In this document: positions 1 to 11,857 of the stretch, piece after piece
How positions within the stretch are numbered: the stretch's first letter is position 1
How the letters are laid out: every line of letters begins with the position of its first letter
Assembly (NCBI GenBank): GCA_002633005.1
Contig: NMRA01000829.1
Coordinates: 64,083 to 128,082 of the forward strand
Direction of reading: 5' to 3'
DNA length: 64,000 bases
Source of the DNA: Phoronis australis
Taxonomy: Eukaryota; Phoronida; Phoronidae
Position numbers and translations under genes: made by a program
The notes under the pieces: model-generated
Told to the model about the DNA's origin: nothing
Seen by the model: the letters and a program-made list of their open reading frames with translations, nothing else
Databases searched by the model: none

Positions 1-133
1 TGCCGGGAATGGGGAAAAGGAGACCTTTTCGAGCACGACTGCCGCCAGCCCTCTCCTCCAGTTAGTCTTTTTGGCCTAATGCAAAAGTCCTAGTTTTATG
101 ATTTGAATTGCTTTTTGGCGTTACTCATGTATC

Positions 134-621
134 TGTAGGGAATTTCTCTCGTCTAGTGCATTTTGCACGCGTTGTTAGTATCTTGTTGCCAATTTCCCAA
201 CATTTTTGTTTTTCTTAGTTCCTATTTGTCAGTATTTGGTATTTATTATACTATTTTGTGCATCAAAAGCCTAACATTACTTTAGACCGTCCTCGAAGTA
301 CTTTTGCTACTCCTATCCCTACTTCCTCACCTGTCTGAGATGAGTAAGCATAGGCGGATTTAGGGGGGGGCCCAGGGGGCCCGGGCCCCCCCCCCCCCNT
401 GTAGGGAATTTCTCTCGTCTAGTGCATTTTGCACGCGTTGTTAGTATCTTGTTGCCAATTTCCCAACATTTTTGTTTTTCTTAGTTCCTATTTGTCAGTA
501 TTTGGTATTTGGTATTTATTATACTATTTTGTGCATCAAAAGCCTAACATTACTTTAGACCGTCCTCGAAGTATTTTTGCTACTCCTATCCCTACTTCCT
601 CACCTGTCTAAGATGAGTAAG
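134..621. repeat. Direct duplication (134-348 and 400-621) around an N
   Basis: Bases 134-348 reappear at 400-621 almost unchanged. The differences I see are a 7-bp GGTATTT duplication in the second copy and single-base changes (for example cctgtctGag versus cctgtctAag). The copies are separated by a G-run/C-run block ending in an undetermined base at 399. Allele-like divergence on both sides of an N fits a merged haplotype or badly closed gap at least as well as a true tandem duplication. No coding content was recognised. Confidence 0.85.
351..399. mobile_element. Fragment of a hAT-like miniature element with a G/C homopolymer block
   Basis: The sequence AGGCGGATTTAGG followed by long G and C runs is the terminal motif also found, in reverse complement, at the end of the element near 59.37 kb, and is similar to the start of the element at 30.02 kb. 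Here only one end is present before the sequence breaks at an N. The homopolymers probably caused the assembly break. Confidence 0.5.
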
Positions 622-2332
622 TAAGTCTGTAAAGTATTTTAGACGTTTAATTGTCTAATTCGTTCAATTTTGTTGCAAAATAAATCGTTTTTATAGTTAA
701 AGAAATTCTCATGTCATATTGTAAAAAATTGAGTCGCTTGCTGATTGTACGGACCGTGGGAATTATAAACTTGATTTTGATTTACGCCTAACCTACAATA
801 ACATCAAATTGTAAATATGTTGTGTGTAATACTGCTAATTTATTGTTCACATTAGACATCTTGTACGTTTGCAAGTTTTATTTAACACATATAGCGCAAA
901 ATTTCATGAGTTGGACCCTTGGTAACTAACGAATCTCTCGATAATTGAACGCATTTTCCCGTATGCTGCTACCATGGCTGGCTGCTGAGCAAAGCTTCGA
1001 AAAGCGGGACACTCTCGCCAAAAGCGGATTAGTTGGCAAGCATGCACTGATAGCATTAATCGGTTTTCACACTCAATCCCCATGAATCCATCACACAATA
1101 ATTAATAATAAATGGATTTCTTTCCTTTCACGAGAATATATTTTCACCTTTATTCAAAAAATTTGGAACAGATTCGAGTTGATTTCTTATTGTTACCGTC
1201 TTCGGCCGTAAACACGAACGCCAACCTGCATCTGACTTGGTCGCCGCGCCCTCGTCTGGGCAAAGACATTATAGTTGCAGTATCTTTGGCCTGAGCGAAA
1301 CCGTCGAATGTGTCCCCAATGCATTCAGCTAATGATTTGATTTCGTTGTAAAAATGCTTTCGTTATTTCTAGTAAATTTATACAAATGAATCTAAAAATA
1401 AACATTGTTTAGCGGCCAGATGGATGAAATAATTTTTGAGGTGCCTGTTTTGGCACTAAAGCGTCCTTTCCAGCTGCCCATGAACTTTCGATTGGTTTAA
1501 GAAAGTATATGGACTATAAACACAATCTCGAGTCTAATAGGTGAACGCACTCGTTTTTATGTAGTACTCCGTGGTTAGGAGTTTTTTAGGGTTTGGTGGA
1601 CCCAACCCAGAGTGTGTCTCGTTTCAGTCTAAGAGGTCATTTAGTGATCAGTAATTCTACTGATCATGTGGAATTGGTTTTGTGGTAGAATGAATGTTTG
1701 AGCTCAGTTTTGGAGTACCGTTCCATTTGCAGAGTGCGTTTGTCCGCCATGAATCACTCAGTGCTTACTGTGGCTCGATTATTCATTTTAAATTAGTTTT
1801 TTCCGGAACCTCAAACATCTACGTACAATCTAGCTCATATGTTGGCCCTTCACAAGGTTCTCAAGAGAGGCATCCATTTCTCTGTATACTGGGGTGCATT
1901 CCAAGAACTGCTGTGGTGAGATGCCGGTACCTCATTCATGTATGCTAAGTCAGTGGCCTGGACTACCGGTCTGAACACACAGAAGTCCATGCAGTTCCTT
2001 CGTGTGTGAAATAATGTTGAAAATGACTTTTTTAACCAAAGGAATACAAAGTAAAGCGGAGATGGCGCCAATTAAAAATGCTGTCGGTATGAAATTTTAG
2101 GTGCAAAGAGGAAAATCTTAATTCCCAAATTGTGATTGCCTGCTCCACTCCCTCACCACCCCTTTACTGAATTCTGTATACACCAGTGTCATGGGTCGGT
2201 TACTCCAGCTTGCCTCTCAGTTTTAATGTGGGTTGAGCGTAATTAGTTGAGGGCACTTATTGTCACTTTGCACGTGAGGATCAAAAAAAAATAAAACAAA
2301 TAGCCGTTGCTGTTTTCTACGGTGGCTCAATG
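622..2332. other. No gene recognised
   Basis: Short open frames occur on both strands (for example minus 904-1098 and plus 1112-1294), but none resembles a known family or shows a convincing exon with splice sites. No tRNA, rRNA or long repeat was seen. Confidence 0.5.
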
Positions 2333-2491
2333 CAGACATTGAAACAAATAACATTACGAAAAATCACTTTTCTCCGAGGAAAAAAGCTTTCCGCCGAAAT
2401 CTCCGCGATGGAAAGGTTTTCTACGCGGCGGAAATATTATCTCCGTGGAGAAAAATTATTTTTATTCGTAGTGTTATTTTTTCAATGTCAG
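2333..2491. mobile_element. Foldback miniature element (MITE-like)
   Basis: The left end (gACATTGAAAcAAATAACA, then TACGAA) and the reverse complement of the right end (2470-2491) match over about 25 bp, and the inside continues as a partial palindrome rich in CTCCGcgg/ccgCGGAG segments. It is short, AT-rich at the ends and non-coding, as expected for a non-autonomous foldback DNA element. No clear target duplication was identified. Confidence 0.6.
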
Positions 2492-2533
2492 TAATCAGCT
2501 ACCGAAGTTTTCGAAAAAAATCGTTCCTTCCTG

Positions 2534-2635
2534 GTAATGCCTTCCTGCCAATAGGTAGTTGGGTGCAGTAATGCCTTGCTGCCACTAGGTGCTTGGGTGC
2601 AGTAATGCCTTGATGCCACTAAGTAGTTGGGTGGA
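2534..2635. repeat. 34-bp minisatellite, three units
   Basis: Three head-to-tail 34-bp units start at 2534, 2568 and 2602, each opening with GTAATGCCTT and ending in TTGGGTG plus two bases. They differ at a few positions. Confidence 0.85.
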
Positions 2636-4168
2636 ATAACGGTTTGTGCGAGTCTTCAGAATATAGGTTATGTTTCTCATGAAAATGGTCAACGAAGAAA
2701 CCAGAAGCGACCGCTGGGGATCAAGAACGCTTACCCCTCGAGTCCAACGCACTCGTGCACGTGAGGCCCTGGGATTTCTTGCACATGTTGGCTGCGACTT
2801 ACGTTGCCGGTTCATTAGGCAAGAATTCGAAGTCGGATAAGAATGGGAATATTTTTAAACACCATAGCGCATCCATTAAGAATTCTGTCGACAGAGTTAC
2901 TAAGTCTATCGATACATTTAATAGGTCTGTCGGTAGAGATAGTGCGTCTGTCGATAGAGTTTGTAAGTGTATCTCGAGAGTTTGTGCAGTTGCTACAATC
3001 TATGGTGTAACGTGGCACTTATATAGATGCACCCGCATAAGTGCATTTAGCGGAGTAAGGCTTACCCTGGGGCATATGTTTCGAAACGATAATTAGGGAG
3101 AAGCATCTGGTAACACATCAACCTTCACATGAAGACGGTACAAGAGACAGACAGAAACAAGAAAATAACGTTTCGCATGTAAATTCGAGACGAAATTTTG
3201 CTTAATCTAGGAACCACTACTGGTTCATAAGCTCAGCTAAAAACAAAAATTCGTTGGATTTCCATTGTGGCTTCTGAAATGGGTTTTGGGTCCCTAGTTC
3301 CATTTTCAAGAGAATTATAGAGAAGTATATACACATATTATAGCAATTTTATTACGCAAGGTGTAGACCATTAAACATTTGTTTTGCATGATAGTAAATA
3401 CTGCTGACGGTCACCAAATTATAAAATGACAACACGAATACCAACGCCTGGTCCTCCCCTTGACTGAACAACTTTCGCAAACTAATGTAAAATATGGACT
3501 GTACTCGGCTCATCTAAACGAGCTGGAAACCGATGAAGCATCAACGAACATAACCTACACATGCACTGAGTTCACGTCATGTAGACGATTCAGCAGTTCA
3601 GCAGAAGCGAGAATCTCGTAAAAACGCAAGATCACGTAAAATTTCACGAGATACCTACATGCATCGCACGCGAACCACGTGATAACACTATCTTCTTTCG
3701 TGAGATTCTTGAGTCAATGGATCTCATCTCATATTCCAGTGTCTAATATTGGCTTGGCGACTGAAACATTAATGAACTTTATCGAAAAAACGACCTTTCA
3801 GTTTTCTCAAGCTTATAAATAATCTGAGTATGGAAACATCTGAGTCCGGTTTTATAACAGAACTTGTTCCGAATTAAAAGTCAATTATAGTCCCTGACGG
3901 AGGGCACAGGTTTACTGCCCGCTTGGTTAATGCCCTTACCTAATTTTCGAACAGATTTGTAAGTTTGCTCAAAGTGTGTTATCGCATTGTTCAATTTTGA
4001 AGTCGAGTTTGGAATTCAAACGTTTAAGAACTCGGGCCCAGGAGTTTCCATTGCTTTGCAATTGTACAGTGTCCTCAAAGCTTGCAAGCAGGATATTACT
4101 TTCCGTCCTCTCACTAACAGTATCTTGACTGCAATGTTGCGAAGTGACAATTATAGTCATCATGTTGT
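2636..4168. other. Non-genic; decayed Val-Asp-Arg-coding repeat at about 2880-2980
   Basis: A degenerate repeat of about 27 bp around GTCTRTCGATAGAGTT covers roughly 2880-2980. It opens the plus frame 2755-3096 (113 codons, repeating Ser-Val-Asp-Arg) and a mirror frame on the minus strand. Open frames on both strands over a simple repeat argue against a gene. The remainder to 4168 shows nothing recognisable and probably includes the 3' UTR of the minus-strand transporter gene. Confidence 0.45.
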
Positions 4169-4611
4169 TCAAACCACAGTGGTGGTGAAGTGTGTAGTAT
4201 CTTTGATAGGCGAGAGGACTTGTCCGGCCCTGCTATCGGTTTCGTTTGTCACTAGGGTATGAGTCTGGGCTAATGGAGACGATGGAGCGTTTGTCGGGCT
4301 CACCGCAACATCTGTTCCCTCTGCGGATTGAGCTTGTGAAAAGGAGGATGTCACTTGTGTTTTTGTCTCTGACTGATGGACAACACCTTGAGCTATGCTT
4401 GAACTTGGGCTTCCACGCTGGACCAATTGCAAGACTTCGGACGTATTTGCTCTGTCCGGCGATATTGAAATGCCGAATACGGTTTCGTTGTCCTGTAAAA
4501 ATTGTTGGTTCTGGTCACAGTTTTCTTTCGAAGGTTTATATTTCCACACAGAGAACCGAGCCACAATAGCCAAAAGAAGCAACTCGAATATGAGACACAA
4601 GTGATGGATAT
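4169..4611 (-). CDS. SLC51A: Last exon of the OST-alpha-like gene: final helix and long polar tail
   Basis: The exon begins after the acceptor TGCATTACAG and codes for 146 residues. The first 23 or so make the last hydrophobic helix, ending in the basic stretch VWKYKPSKE. About 120 residues follow that are rich in Ser, Thr, Gln and Pro and have no hydrophobic segment. Human OST-alpha, as I recall it, has only about 25 residues after its last helix, so this tail is unusually long. It is cytoplasmic or extracellular depending on topology, and may hold phosphorylation or sorting signals (inference). Confidence 0.8.
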
Positions 4612-7600
4612 CTGTAATGCATACAAGAGACATTGGATTAGTCGTGATCATAGAGTAACACTTAGTACGAAGAAACTGTATGGAGGCGGGCACCTGACGC
4701 ACCGGCACAAAATAGTCAATGATATCGTGTCCCCCCTACTGCACCGGGTTTTTCATGGAAGTGTGCGACTGTGGCCCGTCCTTGCTTAAGCCCAAGTCAC
4801 GTTATCTATCATGGTCTGTATCCAGTGTAAGTTACGGTGCCGGAAATTGGAATCACTTTTGTTGAGTGTGACCGCCAATCGTGGCCAAGCTGAAGGTCGA
4901 GCCGAGAGCATGTGTTTTTTTAAACTACAACAAATCCTCCGAATTGTGGAACTAGAAAGCATGTGTACATTATTTAACCGTGAGTGCCATCTTTGAATGA
5001 TGCACGCCTCTGCCAATGTCTTTGGTTTGTGCGTGTTAAGTTTTAACAACTAGTCAGGTCCAACCCGTTGCCACTGGTTATTCTGTCCTCTGATCGGCTA
5101 AAATGCGGTACGACCATCCTGGTGGTGGAATATTTTTTTTCATTCATGTAGTCTGGACGTCAGGTGTCGCTATTCGCGATCAGTCCAGTCAGATGCTGTA
5201 AGCCAAAAACCCTGACAACGAAGCGAGCAGACAAAAATTATCAGTACCTCAAAACACGCATGCAGAAACCAATCTAATAAGAGGAAAGAAGAATTAATGG
5301 TCGCAACTAAACAAATATAGACCCATCCCTATGGTGATATCAGGTTACAAGGAGCGAGGGAGAGCGATGTTGCCTGAGGTCTTCGTTCCCCTTTTCGTTT
5401 AATTTTGACCAACGGAAGCCAGTGCCATCCCCACGTTACTGCTCATAGCATTGTGATTCTAGCCTTACATTTGGCTGGTCACGCCTTGCACCTTTAATGA
5501 GTGTTGAGTTCTACTTATCTCCCTAGCCAGCAGGAAACCCTCGCTGACCAAAGTCATTATTAATACACGCACACTACTGCTACTTTAAGGGCATAAATGC
5601 TTTGCAGCTTGATGAAAATCATCTCATCATTTCCTTGGCCTGCTGTTGCATGTAATCGCATAAATTTCGACTATCCATAAACGTTTCAAAAAGTGCTGTA
5701 TTCTGTATTTAATGATTTTTCCTACCTAAGCTGCCACGTATAGTAATGAACGGTGTGCGACTTACGTGATCCTCTTCCATAGGACCCGATGAGTAAGGCT
5801 GGATTACATCCGATAACATCGGACGCGGCAAGTACGCGAATGAAAATGAGCTGAAGGTCGCAGCAGAGAATAATGGGATATAGTAGGAGTAGTTTCTCGT
5901 CTGTCTTGTACAGTTTGCGAACCTCTGTAGGAAACATGCGATTGGCGGTGGATACACCCAACATTCCAAAAAGCTTGGATATCAAGAGCACGGTATGCAG
6001 TGGCGTTACTATGGCAACTCGATGCTGAAATGTCCCAAATAGAGCCCAATTCAAAATGCATAACAAGATGTCCACAAGAAAATAAGCTGGTAATAGAATG
6101 ATCAAGAGGGGCGGGATGCAACTAGTTTTTCTCACAAATAACTGTGGGGGACAACATTCGCGCAACGCTCACACTGGACCGACAATTCAGTAAACAATGC
6201 CACTTCAAGCCTCCGGCGCTAGCCAAGTCTACATCGCTACTCAACATCGAGAATGAACTTAATTTGTTCTGATATTAAAATGAAACTCTACACATTCTAT
6301 TTAGACACGTGTCGTGTAGTCGAAAGCGGCGCTCAGTGAGTATTCCTTCAACACGCGATGAATTCCATTTGGTTGCAGGCTGACAGTTACCAATTAAAAC
6401 GAAAACATGCTCCACGAACCCTAGAAACCAGTAAGAGCTGGTACATGGAACGAGCACAAAGAAGCAAAACCGTCGTTGGGTGACACTTACGTCTCCTTCG
6501 ACTATCCCGTCCGCCTCTAACACTTCAAGCGTAACAAGTAATATGCCATGGATCAACGGTGACTGAACGACAAGAATCCGAAGTCCCCAAATTTGAACTC
6601 TGTAATTTACGTAGGAATAGTAGTATCGCAGTTATATGGAATATGCCCAGGGGTGCGTTCCTTAGAGCAAATTTCTTGGGAGTTTGGTAAGATCGCGCAA
6701 AACCACACAAAATCAGGCGAGTGCTTCGCGGGCACACTTGCTCGAGACCCTACTGGACCAAATTATGTAGAAAACTCACGGTTTTCGTTCAATAACTGAA
6801 GATTTCTTTCCCCACGTATCTCACCAGTTCTTTGCGTTAACGGAACGCAGCCTTTTATATCTTTTTCCAGCAACTGGAGTTGGCAGAGCCCCAAAGTATC
6901 GATATGTGTGAATTTAAACGTTAATTTAACTTGCTTTAGTACTGGAGGCCTTCGTGTGGCAGAAAAATTAAGCCTATCATAGATTGTTGCGTAAAGGTAT
7001 TTTCCCCTTTAATTCAACACTTAAGAACACTGGGTGAATTTCGTCAGTCGAAAGACATCACTAAAGTTCTGAACTGCAATATTTCGTAATGGTCAGCCCT
7101 TTTTGTTTTTGTCTTCGTGTACTAGTATTAAAGATTTGTGGGCATTTTCCCGAGGAAACTTTATCACGTATGGCGGCTGTTAAATAAGTGTCCAATGCAT
7201 CATTGAGCTGTCATTCATAACGGCGGCGGTAGTGCAACGCCAAAAATAAAAATCAAACCGAAGAATTCATATCAAATTCAATTGAGTTTGATTATGTTTC
7301 AAATAGTGTTGAATGAGCATTACTTGGGCTTAAGTTTCGACTGAACTAGCTTGCGTCAAAATCCGTTTTATGACGTTTTTAACTAAACTGAAGTCTTAAG
7401 AGTGTTTTTGAGATGTACGCAATAGTTGATGTTTGCGATTTCTGCGACTCCGACTTAGGGATACCTATAACACACAACCGCGCCTGGCGGTACTTTTCAA
7501 GTCGTTTTTGATGTTCTAAAAATTTACTCAAATCGCTATTAAACTGGTTACAAAAACATATGTGAAAACATATTTGATTGAAAGTAGGAGTTATGCAAAA

Positions 7601-10600
7601 AACAGAACCAAGCTTCAGGCATTTAAGTGGCATAGAGTGCGAGTAACAGGCCAAATAGCATTATTCAAGGTGGTTCTCTTACACTGAAACAGAAGTCAAA
7701 CTGTTCACCAGGTTTCTTAAGGTTTCGTCGTAAAAATATTGAATTTCTGTTGAAGTCGAAGCATTTTTCCTTTAGTTTCAAATTTCAAAAAACGACCTGC
7801 CTGTCGCGTCTCCGTATTTGATATGGCAAGACAGACGTAGCACCTTTCCCTTACATGGAAAATGTGACCTTTGACCTTTGATGTAACCGAAATAATGGCG
7901 ATTTCAAGCAGCAACCAGACTGACTGCATAGAGAGCACGAGGAGTTTCCAATATTCAAAATGTATAACCCTCACGTTAGCGTCGACACTGTTTACAGGGT
8001 ATTTTTACGAGTTTTCGAGTTCCATGCTTCTTTAAGGTTTTTCCAGGGCGTTCCGTAGACCTAGGTTCTTGAGAGAAAATCAAGATCTCGCAAGACCTTA
8101 CAAAATCACGCGAGCGAAACGTGAGGGTTTCTCGAGTGTGTTCAGGAGTTTAATAGTCTATCCTAGCAAAGTGTCTGCCACTGAAACTATTAGTCTTCGA
8201 GGTTGGAGTGTTGCATTGGGGGATTAAGATAACTGTTTCCGTTCCGTGAAAGCAAGCTAACGTGTCTCCTCTTGCAATCTACGGAACGCAACATAGCTAT
8301 GTTCTTCATCACTGTCGACTCTGCTGAGCTGAATGTATAGTGAATGGAATAGAAAAAAAAACACTTAAAGGGAAATTTTCGGTGAGAAAGCAAGTCTACA
8401 GAAGTTATAAATAGCGCAACTGAATCAAATCCACAAACTCCGCAGTTACCTGCCAAACGCTCTGCCGCTGAGTCAAAACCCGACTCGTTACATGGCAGAT
8501 TATTTTAAATGCGGTTTTTGGTAAGGACACCGGCCTTGTTTTCAGTAAATGTTTGACAGACAAAATAGATATGAAATAAAATCACATAGACAATAACTTC
8601 AAGAGGTCTCTCTCATCCAACAATAACTTCAAAAATGCGTTTTTTCGGCCGTAAAACCAACAATATCCCTTTACACCTCACCTCTGTTTTCCAATGAAAC
8701 GTAAGCTCCTCAGCCTGGGGTAAAGCTTATCGATACTGGCCACGGAGCTCATCGTCATTTTCCAACAACTTCTGTCGGCCAAATAAGAGCGCAAGAAGAG
8801 ACGGAGTAACTGATGCTGACATACAGACACATAACTGGAATAGCCATGTAAAAATGAGCAGACGATTTTATATCACAGTAAAAGAATAATGTACCCCGTA
8901 AGTACCGCCGGTAGTGAGCAGCGCCTGTGTTTAACTAACCATCTTAGCGTTTGTTTTGGCAAAACGAGAAAAGAGTCGGAAATGGCTGTAGTCGACAACC
9001 ACAAATATGAATCACGTACATGATGAAGCTGTGCTGGTTGCTGGCCTATGGCGGTGACAGTTCACACCTACGGGCGACACCACCTTCGTGAGCGAGTCAT
9101 TACAGTGGTTGCAGCTTGCGTTTCAAAAAAGCACTCCTACTAGGTGGAGACGGAGCAGAGAGGGAAATACCGACTTACGGCACCTATGTTTAGCAAGCAC
9201 CTTCTGCGTGCATGCCCATTTAGCAACGCAAAGGTAACAAATGTTTGACGTACACATTATATTTTTTACCTCTCAAGCTGTAATGCTTTCTAGCGCTTTC
9301 TGGGCTTAACTATCATTATTGTGCTTTGTATTTTTCGTAATAAACACTAAAAAACCAGTGGCGTGAACGGGCAACGCTGCAGTCTTGACACAACAAGCGA
9401 ACTCCAACGGATCTTGTTACCAACTGGAAATCGGTGAAGTGGGACTCTTTATACACTTCCGGAACTCACAATGCTTGCATCCGGGTACCCAACAGCTATC
9501 AGACATACTGAATAAGACTCAGAGAAAGGCAAGTAACTTGTTACAAGCTGTCGAATGTCGAATATTATGGCGGATTCAACGTGCATATAAGCAAAGATGG
9601 CGAGGAATGTGGTTTGGGTCACGGTTATTTACGGAGTGACCCATGCATAATTAATAACAACCCGGGGAGCTTAATTATATTACACTGAAAATTTTTCTAA
9701 GAGTTACCACAAAACGACATTTCTAAAAAGAAAAAAACTCTTGCCTTCCCCTTTAAGTAGAACTTGCCCGCTAATTCCTTATCTCTGTAATTGTTTGATC
9801 AAATTAGTTAAAAACACAACATATAGCAACGATGCGAATATAAAGTACATTGAAAATTTCCAAACGTTTTTAAGAACGAGTTTTGTGTCAAAAATGATCC
9901 GCCGTTAATCAACTGTGTCCAGTAAGTATGGTGACGTCATGTTGGAGAATAGCGCTGCATGGTTGGGGCTATATGAGCCCTCACGGTATGACGTCATTAG
10001 TGCGATGGACACTTATTTGCAGATTTTTTTGTTTGCACATTTACAAGTTGTCAATGAATACAACTGCCATTTAGCGTAAATTATGCTCAAATAGTTCGTG
10101 CTATACATTGACATAGTTAGGAGCATGCAAATACATCTTTAAGGGAAACAGATCAATCTGGAACACGTAAGCCTGCTCGATATGTTATTACAGCACTTAT
10201 TGTGTGCAATATCTATGTAACAATCGTTACGCTGGTCATTGCCTCTGCATCTCTGACTCTATCGAGACTAGCATTTTACTTACAAAGACACCAAGTGGTC
10301 CAAACTATCCGCCGCCCTCGGTACCAGCATGGCCACAAATGAACACAAGGCAACTACCTACAACATGAAAATACCAAAGAGTTGAAATGCGTGTGTTTAG
10401 TTAAAGTAAAAAAATGAGGTTGATATGAACGCTGTCTTCAGCCAGCGTTTTGGGAGGAATAAATCCAGCTTCTCATCGAAACTGCGGCTCGACATTTTCG
10501 GGATGTTGCTAAAATCGACGTCTTCTCCAAACGACGACTTATTACTACACACTCACACATTGTCAATACTCTCGTTGAAAAATGAAAGACTCGCGTAAGT

Positions 10601-11857
10601 CGTCACTTTGACGAGTTAAATGCTAACGTAGTAGCCACGAGACACTGGCCACGGAGCACTGGGCACGGTGCACTGGCCACGGGTCACTGGGCACGGTGCA
10701 CTGGCCACGGGTCACTGGGCACGTGCACTGGCCACGGGTCACTGGCTCAGGAATAATGGTAGAGTAAACCTAATTTTCGTCAGTACTTAGCTGTCAAAAA
10801 ACGAAATGCGAATTTAGCCACTTTCACTCGTAAAATTGGTTTCCTACCTTATCTTATGGAAAGATTTTTTCATTACCTACAAGAACATCCAAACCATGTG
10901 GTTGGCCAACCTTAAAATTGTAAATTCAAAACTGATGACGCATGTTCGCATTGCGACTGACTTGACTGGCCCTCGATTCAGGTTCGAGTGAGTGTGGTAA
11001 AGTTTTAACAGTCGTTCATAAAACTATTGTCACACTGGCAATGGTTACTGAGATGTGCACAACACTGGCTGATAAACAGTGGCAAAATCCCTACATGACC
11101 GCACGAGCATAAGTCCTGCTGATTTACATGTTAGACAGGAACGCAGAATGAGGTTTGGTTTCTAGGAATTGTTACAGCCTGGTTATCGTTGTTATGATTG
11201 ATTTTCGAAAACATCAACCAACATCAACCGGAGTACTAGGCCCTGGGTAAAAGATGTTGAACGTAAAAGGCGGTGAACAAACAACGGTTTGTTAGTTTCT
11301 TCAATTATGCATCAATTAAAAGGGGTTTCGTTTAGTATTAACATACAAAGACAGCAACACATTTGCAGCACACAAATTTCTGCCACCCTCAGAGTTCCCA
11401 TAAACCCACCCTTTCACCGCTATAAAAGACTGGCCTCAGCTTGTTTGTTCCTTCTTGAAGCAACAAGTGATTTCTCGCATTGGAAAGAACTAACAGCTCA
11501 TTAACATATTTTGTTTGGGTATTTGAAAAGTTGAAAAAGTTTTACAATGGTAACTGATTTAAATAAAAACGTTTTTGGCGGAATGCCGGTGGGGTAGCAT
11601 TGAAAGAGCGCTTTTGTAAATTAAAGTCCATCTTAAAAACTTCGCTTAGTGGATACAATTAATTAGGAATTGTTCATTTTTGTGAGGCTAAAATACACCT
11701 ACCCAGTAGATGGTCAGCTGCCATCCGGTCAATAGTGTCTTTTCAAACTGGTTGATGGCACGTGCTTGCACCATGCTGACGTCGACAGAGATGAGGAATA
11801 TGATGACAGTAAATGAAAGGCAGACGAGGACCATTCCAGCTTCTACGTCAGACCAAT
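4169..11857 (-). CDS. SLC51A: Organic solute transporter alpha-like protein (5' end missing)
   Basis: Six minus-strand exons join in phase: 11857-11703, 10357-10284, 8834-8682, 6599-6491, 6024-5766 and 4611-4169 (stop). All have AG acceptors and GT donors, and the phases (1,0,2,2,0,1) agree across every junction, giving about 397 residues. Recognised family landmarks, in order: a first membrane segment (VEAGMVLVCLSF), a second ending in VPRAADSLDHLVS (the conserved Pro-Arg after TM2), a third (YVSVCQHQLLRLF), the VQIWGLRILVVQSPL..GILL segment followed by L.ADGI, then LAASDVIGCNP and a last membrane helix (LIFELLLLAIVARF). This is the OST-alpha/TMEM184 superfamily, and the ADGI and VIGC-P motifs favour OST-alpha. 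Family proteins are seven-helix plasma-membrane carriers of steroid-type organic anions; vertebrate members need a single-pass beta partner, none of which is seen here. The first exon must end in phase 1 and was not found. Substrate is inferred from family only. Confidence 0.85.
6600..11702. other. Introns of the OST-alpha-like gene without further features
   Basis: The introns 6600-8681, 8835-10283 and 10358-11702 contain only short minus- or plus-strand frames (for example minus 7379-7654, 7717-7974 and 8190-8456) that match no family and break when splice phase is considered. Apart from the minisatellite at 10643-10746 nothing structured was seen. Confidence 0.4.
10643..10746. repeat. 28-bp minisatellite in a solute-carrier intron
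   Basis: About 3.8 units of CACTGGCCACGGGTCACTGG plus GCACGGTG start at 10643, 10671, 10699 and 10726; the third unit lacks one G. Each unit itself looks like two diverged 14-bp halves (CACTGGCCACGG/TCACTGGGCACGG). It lies in the intron between exons 10284-10357 and 11703-11857. Confidence 0.85.

Noticed and set aside
2755-3096. 113-codon plus-strand protein with Val-Asp-Arg repeats
   Set aside because: A degenerate short tandem repeat opens frames on both strands; no start context, splice site or homology supports a gene.
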